This document shows positions 6,434 to 11,775 of a stretch of DNA of 11,775 nucleotides, piece by piece. The notes under the pieces are model-generated. The model did not search any database. It saw nothing but the letters and a program-made list of their open reading frames with translations, and had not been told where the DNA came from. Location: contig DKKR01000005.1 in the NCBI GenBank assembly GCA_002455375.1, forward strand, positions 1 to 11,775, read 5' to 3'. The DNA is from Bacteroidetes bacterium UBA6661. Lineage in GTDB: Bacteria; Bacteroidota; Bacteroidia; AKYH767-A; OLB10. Position 1 is the first letter of the stretch. The number at the start of each line of letters is the position of its first letter. The translations under genes were made by a program, and so were the position numbers.

Positions 6434-6441
6434 CAAAGGTA
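6434..6441 (-). promoter_or_regulatory. -7 promoter box TACCTTTG for the GT9 gene
   Basis: Read on the minus strand, this matches TAnnTTTG exactly and is followed by C. It lies 38 bases before the chosen ATG at 6395, giving a short leader of about 30 bases. It argues against translation from the upstream start at 6446. It sits in the 86-base divergent gap shared with tatD. Confidence 0.5.
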
Positions 6442-6469
6442 AGCATTGGTTTAAATACTTAAATTCGAT

Positions 6470-6477
6470 TTACTTTG
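6470..6477 (+). promoter_or_regulatory. possible -7 promoter box TTACTTTG for tatD-ansA
   Basis: It matches TAnnTTTG at all fixed positions except the second (T for A), and is followed by C as in the other boxes of this window. Only four bases separate it from the tatD ATG, so use of this box would give a leaderless mRNA. No alternative box is seen in the divergent gap. Confidence 0.35.
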
Positions 6478-6481
6478 CATC

Positions 6482-7246
6482 ATGATTTTTACAGATACAC
6501 ACACACATCTCTATGCCAGTGAGTTTGATGCAGACAGGAATGAACTTATGCAACAGGCCATTGATGCCGGTGTAAGTCGTTTTTTTCTTCCCAATGTTGA
6601 TAAGTCAAGCATTAACGCCATGCTTGAACTACATAATCAGTTTCCCGGAAATTGTTTCCCTATGATGGGGTTGCATCCCTGTTCAGTCAAAGAAAATTAT
6701 TTGGATGAATTGGCTTTAGTTGAGTCTGAATTGTCAAAAGGAAATTATTTTGGTGTTGGAGAAATTGGTCTTGACTTTTACTGGGATAAAGGTTTTATCA
6801 AAAAACAGGAAGAAGCTTTTTTAAAACAGATTGCATGGGCATGTGAATTGAATCTTCCCGTAAGCATTCATTCGCGCTCAGCAACTGCTCGCGCCATTGA
6901 ACTTATACAGTTATCAGGGCTTAATGTAAAGGGTGTTTTCCATTGTTTCAGTGGAAGCATAGAGGAAGCAAAGGCAATAACTGACATGGGAATGTTTTTG
7001 GGAATCGGAGGTGTAATTACTTACAAGAATTCAGGGCTTGATAAAATTGTTAGTCAGGTAGCATTAAAGCATATTGTATTAGAGACTGATTCACCCTATT
7101 TGCCACCGGTGCCACATCGAGGTAAAAGAAATATTCCGGAATATTTATTGCTGACAGCACAGAAATTAGCGGTCATAAAAAATTGTTCATTGGCAGAAGT
7201 TGCTGAGCAGACTACAAATAATTCTAAAGTTATTTTTAAACAATGA
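6482..7246 (+). CDS. tatD: TatD family metal-dependent hydrolase (DNase)
   Basis: TatD proteins are cytoplasmic TIM-barrel metallohydrolases of the amidohydrolase superfamily with 3'-5' DNase activity, linked to DNA repair and quality control. The 254-residue product keeps the metal ligands in order: His7 and His9 in DTHTHL (5-10), Glu94 in GEIGLD (93-98), His130 in SIHSR, His154 in FHCFSG, and Asp203 in ETDSPYL (201-207). The family motif GLHP (63-66) and the final PPVPHRGKRN signature are also present. The length is typical. The start is fixed by the short distance from ATG to THTH. Its TGA stop overlaps the ansA ATG (ATGA, 7243-7246), so translational coupling is likely. It is divergent from the GT9 gene. 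Confidence 0.96.
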   Translation: MIFTDTHTHLYASEFDADRNELMQQAIDAGVSRFFLPNVDKSSINAMLELHNQFPGNCFPMMGLHPCSVKENYLDELALVESELSKGNYFGVGEIGLDFYWDKGFIKKQEEAFLKQIAWACELNLPVSIHSRSATARAIELIQLSGLNVKGVFHCFSGSIEEAKAITDMGMFLGIGGVITYKNSGLDKIVSQVALKHIVLETDSPYLPPVPHRGKRNIPEYLLLTAQKLAVIKNCSLAEVAEQTTNNSKVIFKQ

Positions 7247-8268
7247 TAAAGACAGACAAGAAGAACCTTCTGGTAATTTATACCGGTGGAACCATAGGTA
7301 TGATACATGATGAAGAGACAGGATCATTAAAGCCCTTTAACTTCGGCAGGCTCAGTACCGTTGTACCTGAGTTGAAGAAGCTTCCCTGTAAAATAGACTT
7401 TCATTCATTCGACCCGCTGATTGACAGCTCCGATATGCAACCTGAACGATGGATACAAATTGCAGAAGTCATTGAAGAGAATTATGGTAAGTATGATGGA
7501 TTTATTGTGTTGCATGGAACCGATACCATGGCATATACTGCTTCGGCATTGAGCTATATGTTTCAGAATCTGAACAAACCTGTAATACTCACCGGATCGC
7601 AATTGCCAATCGGTGAAATCAGAACCGATGCAAAATCCAATCTTATTACCGCTGCTGAAATTGCCTCTGGAAATGTTGTGGTTCCTGAAGTTTGTATTTG
7701 TTTTAACAATCAGTTGTTCAGAGGTAACAGAGCAGAGAAATTTACTTCTTCAAAATTTGATGCCTTTCAATCTATAAACTATCCGTCTTTGGCAGAGGCA
7801 GGCACTGAAATTAATTACAACCACGATGCTATTCGTGAGGTTAACAACAATGCATTGAAAGTAAAAGCACACTTCAATAATTCGGTGATGATTTTTAAAT
7901 TGTTTCCGGGAGTAAATGAGAAAGTTTTGTCAGCAATATTAAAGTCAGGTGCATTAAAGGGATTGATTATAGAAACGTATGGCTCGGGCAATGCACCTAA
8001 GGATGAAAAGTTGCTTAAGCAACTAAGTGATGCTGTAAAAAATCAAATGGTAATTGTAAATGTTTCGCAGTGTAGCGGAGGCGTTGTGCAGATGGAAAAG
8101 TATGAGAATGGACTTGCATTAAAGCGTGCAGGTGTGGTCAGTGGCTATGATATGACTACAGAAGCTGCCATTACCAAGCTGATGTTTTTATTGGGTAGCG
8201 AAAAGGATTTTCAAGAGATAAAAGTGAACATGCAACTTGATTTGGCTGGAGAACTTAGTCGTGAATAA
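7243..8268 (+). CDS. ansA: type I (cytoplasmic) L-asparaginase
   Basis: It hydrolyses L-asparagine to aspartate and ammonia. The 341-residue length matches E. coli AnsA (338), and there is no signal peptide, which favours the cytoplasmic type I enzyme over periplasmic type II. The first catalytic motif is VIYTGGTIGM (11-20), with nucleophile Thr17 or its neighbour Thr14. The substrate-binding DSSDMQP is at 61-67. The second catalytic motif, LHGTDTMAYTASAL (90-103), carries the Thr93-Asp94 pair, and the conserved Lys131 follows LPIGEIRTDAKSN. A C-terminal NVSQCSGGVV segment (273-282) places Cys277 near the allosteric asparagine site of E. coli AnsA. It overlaps tatD by four bases and is followed by an intrinsic terminator at 8386-8421. 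The pairing with tatD probably reflects co-transcription, not a shared pathway. Confidence 0.95.
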   Translation: MIKTDKKNLLVIYTGGTIGMIHDEETGSLKPFNFGRLSTVVPELKKLPCKIDFHSFDPLIDSSDMQPERWIQIAEVIEENYGKYDGFIVLHGTDTMAYTASALSYMFQNLNKPVILTGSQLPIGEIRTDAKSNLITAAEIASGNVVVPEVCICFNNQLFRGNRAEKFTSSKFDAFQSINYPSLAEAGTEINYNHDAIREVNNNALKVKAHFNNSVMIFKLFPGVNEKVLSAILKSGALKGLIIETYGSGNAPKDEKLLKQLSDAVKNQMVIVNVSQCSGGVVQMEKYENGLALKRAGVVSGYDMTTEAAITKLMFLLGSEKDFQEIKVNMQLDLAGELSRE

Positions 8269-8385
8269 ATGTGTTGATAACAAACTACGCATTGGCGCAG
8301 TTATTCTGTTTGTCAACCTACTTTTGATTCGGTTTTAATCAATCTGTTGACAACGGTCAAAAGATAGGTTTGGTTTTAGGTTCTC

Positions 8386-8421
8386 AGCCTGTCGTATTTT
8401 TTTTCGGCAGGCTTTTTCTTT
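8386..8421 (+). terminator. intrinsic terminator after ansA
   Basis: Arms AGCCTGTCG (8386-8394) and CGGCAGGCT (8405-8413) pair over nine positions with one G-T wobble. The loop is ten bases and T-rich. A T-run (TTTTCTTT) follows the stem directly. It lies about 120 bases after the ansA stop and just before the tRNA promoter, so it separates the two transcription units. Confidence 0.85.
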
Positions 8422-8440
8422 AGCCATCATGTTAATTTGT

Positions 8441-8448
8441 TAGCTTTG
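8441..8448 (+). promoter_or_regulatory. -7 promoter box TAGCTTTG for tRNA-Ser
   Basis: It is an exact match to TAnnTTTG, followed by C, and ends 12 bases before the mature 5' end of the tRNA. Transcription would start around 8453-8457, leaving a very short 5' leader. It lies just after the upstream terminator, as expected for a separate unit. A -33 TTTG at normal spacing is not evident. Confidence 0.6.
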
Positions 8449-8460
8449 CAGGCTCATAAA

Positions 8461-8548
8461 GGAGAGGTGTCCGAGTGGTTGAAGGAGCACGCCTGGAAAG
8501 TGTGTTTACGCCAAAAGCGTAACGAGGGTTCGAATCCCTCTCTCTCCG
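8461..8548 (+). tRNA. tRNA-Ser (anticodon GGA)
   Basis: The 88-base gene folds as a class II tRNA. The acceptor stem is GGAGAGG with TCTCTCC (one G-U), with discriminator base G at 8548. The anticodon stem CACGC/GTGTG encloses loop CTGGAAA with anticodon GGA at 8495-8497, reading UCC and UCU codons. The long variable arm has a perfect TTACGC/GCGTAA stem, which is diagnostic for serine. The T-arm is GAGGG, TTCGAAT, CCCTC. The 3' CCA is not encoded (CAA follows the discriminator), so it must be added after transcription. Confidence 0.97.
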
Positions 8549-8565
8549 CAAAAACATTTATCATT

Positions 8566-9186
8566 ATGTACACAGGAATTTTGCACACACACACACTTGT
8601 AGTTTCACTTTTTATTGTTTTATACCTCATTAAAGCAACCTTATTAGTGTTGAACAGGCATGCTGCATTAGACAACTTTGTTAAGAAAACCAAGGTTGCA
8701 GAAATGATTATCAGCACATTGTTTTTGTTAACCGGAATTTATCTGGCTGTCAACACAGGCAACAAGGGAACATGGTTGTGGGTTAAATTGTTTGTTATTG
8801 CCTGCACCATTCCACTTGCAGTAATTGCCTTTAAAAAGAAAAACAGCTCATTGGCATTGATTTCACTCATGGCATTGATTTATGCTTATGGCATTTCTGA
8901 AACCAAATCCATATCCATGAAAAAAGCAGATACTGCTTTAAATACAGAAGGTCTTGAAGGTGTTGCTGCAGGTAAGGTTATCTTTGAAAGCAAATGCCAG
9001 TCTTGTCATGGTGCTGATGGAAAATTGGGATTGAGTGGTGCAAAGGATCTTACCCAATCTGCTTTATCTCCTCAAGAAAAAATTGCCATCATTACCAATG
9101 GTAAAAAAACAATGTCTGCCTATAAAGATCAACTAACACCGGAACAAATTACAGCCGTTGCAGCGTATGTTCAAACACTGAAATAA
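8566..9186 (+). CDS. SirB-like membrane protein with C-terminal cytochrome c domain
   Basis: The 206-residue product has four hydrophobic segments (about 9-29, 45-63, 70-89 and 94-110). They begin with YTGILHTHTLVVSLF, which resembles SirB-type membrane proteins. A cytochrome c domain follows (about 131-206). The single heme motif is CQSCH (144-148), with His148 as one axial ligand and Met183 (KKTMSAYKDQL) as the likely second. The closing helix, TPEQITAVAAYVQTL, is typical of class I cytochromes c. The heme domain should face the periplasm, anchored to the inner membrane, and probably passes electrons in respiration; its partner is unknown. The frame stays open upstream through the tRNA (from 8437), but that part is the translated tRNA-Ser, so the ATG at 8566, 17 bases after the tRNA, is taken as the start. 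It may be co-transcribed with the tRNA and with hflX. Confidence 0.9.
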   Translation: MYTGILHTHTLVVSLFIVLYLIKATLLVLNRHAALDNFVKKTKVAEMIISTLFLLTGIYLAVNTGNKGTWLWVKLFVIACTIPLAVIAFKKKNSSLALISLMALIYAYGISETKSISMKKADTALNTEGLEGVAAGKVIFESKCQSCHGADGKLGLSGAKDLTQSALSPQEKIAIITNGKKTMSAYKDQLTPEQITAVAAYVQTLK

Positions 9187-9208
9187 TTTATTTCAGTTTA
9201 ATTTATTG

Positions 9209-10414
9209 ATGAAAGAAAAAACCGTTTTTAAGCCTCTTACTGATGTTAAGGAGCGTGCCGTTTTAGTTGGTATAATATTAAAAGATCAGCCTGTAGAACA
9301 GGAGTTGGAGTATCTTGATGAGTTAGCTTTTCTTGCAGAAACTGCCGGAGCACAAACATTAAAGTCGTTTACACAGAAGTTAGATCATACCGACCCGCGC
9401 ACCTTTGTGGGTTCAGGAAAACTGGCCGAGATCAATGAGTTTGTCAAAGCGAATGAAATAAACCTTGCAGTTTTCGATGATGAGTTGTCGCCTTCGCAGC
9501 AACGCAACATTGAAAAAATATTACAGATAAAAGTGTTAGACAGAACACAACTCATCCTTGATATTTTTGCACGAAGGGCACGTACAGCACAGGCACAGGT
9601 GCAGGTAGAATTAGCACAATACCAATACCTGATGCCACGCCTCACTCGCATGTGGACACACCTGGAAAAGCAGCAGGGTGGAATAGGTAACCGCGGCCCC
9701 GGTGAAAAAGAAATTGAAACAGACAGACGTATTGTACGCGACAGGCTGGGTAAACTGCGCGAACGTTTGAAAGAAATAGAAAAGCAAGGTTTTAATCAGC
9801 GTAAGGCAAGAGGCAATATGGTGCGTGTGGCATTGGTAGGTTATACCAATGTGGGCAAGTCAACAATCATGAATCTGCTTAGCAAGTCTGATGTGTTTGC
9901 AGAAAACAAACTCTTTGCAACATTAGATACTACAGTCAGAAAAGTAGTGCTTGATAATATTCCATTTTTACTGAGCGACACCGTTGGATTTATCAGAAAG
10001 CTGCCGCATCATTTAGTTGAATCATTTAAGTCAACACTTGACGAAGTGCGCGAAGCCGATATTTTAATTCATGTTGTAGATATTTCTCACCCTAATTTTG
10101 AAGCACAGATAAATGTGGTGAATCAGATGTTACAGGAGCTTCAATCTGCAGACAAACCTGTAATTCTTGTCTTTAATAAAATTGATGCATTTACTTATAT
10201 TGAGAAAGAAGCTGATGACCTTACACCCCTGACTCGTGAAAATATGTCGTTAGACGATTTACGAAAGACCTGGATGAATAAAGGAAATGTAGAAACAATT
10301 TTTATTTCTGCTACAGAAAAAGAAAATATTACCGAACTGCGTAGCTTGTTACTCGAAAAAGTAAAGCGTATTCACTTGGTTCGTTATCCCAATAACAAAA
10401 TCAAAAACGATTAA
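9209..10414 (+). CDS. hflX: GTPase HflX (ribosome-splitting factor)
   Basis: HflX is a cytoplasmic GTPase that binds the 50S subunit and splits or rescues stalled ribosomes after stress. The 401-residue product has the HflX N-terminal domain with RTFVGSGKL (64-72), the helical linker ending GGIGNRGPGEKEIETDRR (157-174), and a canonical G domain. Its motifs are G1 GYTNVGKST (211-219), the switch I region around FATLDTT (236-242), G3 DTVGFIRKLPHHLV (257-270), G4 NKID (323-326) and G5 SA (367-368). A TTG codon at 9206 is in frame directly before the ATG; the ATG at 9209 is preferred. It lies 22 bases after the cytochrome gene with no terminator between, so co-transcription is likely. Its stop shares TTAA (10411-10414) with the convergent kup gene. 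Confidence 0.97.
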   Translation: MKEKTVFKPLTDVKERAVLVGIILKDQPVEQELEYLDELAFLAETAGAQTLKSFTQKLDHTDPRTFVGSGKLAEINEFVKANEINLAVFDDELSPSQQRNIEKILQIKVLDRTQLILDIFARRARTAQAQVQVELAQYQYLMPRLTRMWTHLEKQQGGIGNRGPGEKEIETDRRIVRDRLGKLRERLKEIEKQGFNQRKARGNMVRVALVGYTNVGKSTIMNLLSKSDVFAENKLFATLDTTVRKVVLDNIPFLLSDTVGFIRKLPHHLVESFKSTLDEVREADILIHVVDISHPNFEAQINVVNQMLQELQSADKPVILVFNKIDAFTYIEKEADDLTPLTRENMSLDDLRKTWMNKGNVETIFISATEKENITELRSLLLEKVKRIHLVRYPNNKIKND

Positions 10415-11775
10415 ATTCGTTTCAGTTTAAATTTCCCTGATGGCTTAACCACCAAAGGAACATTTTCTACTGTAACAGAACTGGTGTCAAGTCCAAATGC
10501 TTTTGATTCCGGTAAGCTCAGCATTTTTAGAAAGTCATAAGCGTTAAGCACAAATTTCTCGTAAAAGGTGAGTTTGTTATCGTAAGAAAGCGTTTTCTCA
10601 ATAACAACAAAACGGAAATCACCAATTACATTCTTTTCTTTAAGTGAAGTGTAACGACTCGTGATGTCAACTTCATTATTTTTCACAAGCTCCTCAACAA
10701 CCTGCCGAAACATCTGATTAATACGGGGCTCAATCCGGAATCCAAGACGGAAGTCAATATGTATTACTTTATCATTCACCATTTCTTCTACTTTATACTC
10801 CATGGTGTAGGGTTCATCAAGCACATCAACGTGTACAAACCAATAAATATCGGCACGTTTTGGGAATTTTTGTAAGAGAGAATACATCACTTTCGATTCT
10901 ATTTCATCTCTGCGGTTGGCACTTGTCAGATATACCAGGTTGGTGGCATATTTTGGAATAGATTCGTCTTTACTCAGGTTGGTTAATATTTCCAGAAAAT
11001 CTTTAACCTTGACAAAATCCACAAACTGGTTCCTGATTTTTCTTGCTGCATACCAAACATACATGGTTACGAATAAAAACATGGCAAGAATCATGGTAAC
11101 ATATCCACCATGTTCAAATTTTATTGAGTTGGCTACCAGAAAAGCAATTTCTATAACAATAAATAATAAGAATGTAAGCGTTACTAAAGGTAGTGGATAG
11201 CGTTTCAGATACAGATAAAACGAAAGCAGGATTGTTGTCATCATCATGTTTATGATAATTGCTAATCCATAGGCACCTTCCATATTGGAAGAGTGTTGAA
11301 AAAACAGAATCACACCGATACAACCGATACATAAAACCCAATTTACGGTTGGAATATACACCTGCCCTCTGAGGTCGGTTGGATAAACAACTTTTAGTTT
11401 TGGACCAAAATTCAATCGCATGGCTTCGTTCACCACTGTAAATGCCCCACTGATGAGCGCCTGACTTGCAACAACTGCTGCCGTGGTGGAAATAATGATA
11501 CCAATCAGCAGAAACCATTCCGGCATTAACTGATAAAAGGGGTTCACATCTATGGTTTTTCCTTCAAACTTCAACAGATTTGCCCCTTGACCGAAGTAGT
11601 TTATCAAAAGGCAGAACTTTACCATTGTCCAGGTGACATAAATATTTTTTCTGCCTACATGTCCCAAATCGGAATATAATGCCTCGGCACCTGTCGTACA
11701 GAGAAAAACAGCACCTAAAATCCAAAAACCTTCAGGATAATTGACTAAAAGCTGATAGGCATAATAAGGATTAAC
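10411..11775 (-). CDS. kup: Kup family potassium uptake protein (C-terminal part, cut by window edge)
   Basis: Kup (KUP/HAK/KT) proteins import potassium with protons across the inner membrane. The frame is open to the last base of the window, giving the final 454 residues. Roughly the first 200 residues, with the early membrane segments, lie outside. From the edge, residues 25-39 (LCTTGAEALYSDLGH) are the Kup signature, followed by GRKNIYVTW. Further on are NPFYQLMPEW, ASQALISGAFTVVNEA and YIPTVNWVLCIGCI, all typical of the family. About six membrane segments remain (to about residue 245), and then a cytoplasmic domain of some 200 residues ending KPSGKFKLKRI. The TTG at 11667 is an internal Leu codon, not a start. 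The gene converges on hflX with no intergenic space and no visible terminator. Confidence 0.95.
   Translation of the reverse strand, partial: VNPYYAYQLLVNYPEGFWILGAVFLCTTGAEALYSDLGHVGRKNIYVTWTMVKFCLLINYFGQGANLLKFEGKTIDVNPFYQLMPEWFLLIGIIISTTAAVVASQALISGAFTVVNEAMRLNFGPKLKVVYPTDLRGQVYIPTVNWVLCIGCIGVILFFQHSSNMEGAYGLAIIINMMMTTILLSFYLYLKRYPLPLVTLTFLLFIVIEIAFLVANSIKFEHGGYVTMILAMFLFVTMYVWYAARKIRNQFVDFVKVKDFLEILTNLSKDESIPKYATNLVYLTSANRRDEIESKVMYSLLQKFPKRADIYWFVHVDVLDEPYTMEYKVEEMVNDKVIHIDFRLGFRIEPRINQMFRQVVEELVKNNEVDITSRYTSLKEKNVIGDFRFVVIEKTLSYDNKLTFYEKFVLNAYDFLKMLSLPESKAFGLDTSSVTVENVPLVVKPSGKFKLKRI

Noticed and set aside
6396..6446. Longer start for the GT9 gene, adding 17 residues.
   Set aside because: The family signature begins at the ATG at 6395, and an exact promoter box lies inside the extension.
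6494..6508. CA-dinucleotide runs here and near 8583-8597 as possible phase-variation tracts.
   Set aside because: They are only five to seven units long and encode the conserved THTH of TatD and the HTHT of the SirB-like start; slippage is unlikely to be selected.
8437..8565. Upstream in-frame extension of the cytochrome gene (peptide with VSEWLKEHAWKV).
   Set aside because: This is the translated sequence of the tRNA-Ser gene, a well-known false N-terminus; the ATG at 8566 is the real start.
8454..8717. Minus-strand open frame of 87 codons over the tRNA (peptide with EREGFEPSLRF).
   Set aside because: It is the antisense of the tRNA and of the cytochrome gene start, a common spurious prediction.

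Overview
The window looks like chromosomal DNA from a Bacteroidota bacterium, possibly of the order Chitinophagales; the order is a guess. The evidence for the phylum is the minus-strand cluster ftsX / DUF3098 / uppP / truB, a TruB too short to carry a PUA domain, almost no Shine-Dalgarno sequences, and several boxes of the Bacteroidota sigma-factor type TAnnTTTG just upstream of genes.

Positions 1-2594 are an accessory segment. It holds two genes without close recognisable function: a two-part DUF4259-like/Imm26-like protein (38-895) and a protein with a putative PD-(D/E)XK nuclease N-terminus (1174-2385). Between them lies a 200-bp element (921-1120) whose ends form a strong two-block inverted repeat. 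Its layout resembles an integron attC site: an outer arm ending in AAC, an unpaired spacer, an inner arm, a long central part, the inner arm again, a spacer, and an outer arm starting with GTT. The right-hand core (GCCGTTATCGGCAA) recurs as GCCGTTAGCGGCAA at the left window edge, so gene 1 sits between two direct copies as a mobile cassette would. A shorter core match follows gene 2. This cassette-like array is the most unusual part of the window. No integrase is visible here.

Positions 2595-6395 are core genes on the minus strand. A GT9 glycosyltransferase (5400-6395) is followed by the tight cluster ftsX, DUF3098, uppP, truB (division/cell-envelope, undecaprenyl phosphate recycling, tRNA pseudouridine synthesis).

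Positions 6482-8268 are a divergent plus-strand pair, tatD and a type I asparaginase gene (ansA), joined by an ATGA stop/start overlap and closed by an intrinsic terminator (8386-8421). A tRNA-Ser(GGA) follows with its own likely promoter. Next come a membrane protein with a C-terminal cytochrome c domain (8566-9186) and hflX (9209-10414). hflX runs tail-to-tail into the C-terminal two thirds of a Kup potassium transporter on the minus strand, which is cut by the right window edge. The two stop codons share one TTAA.
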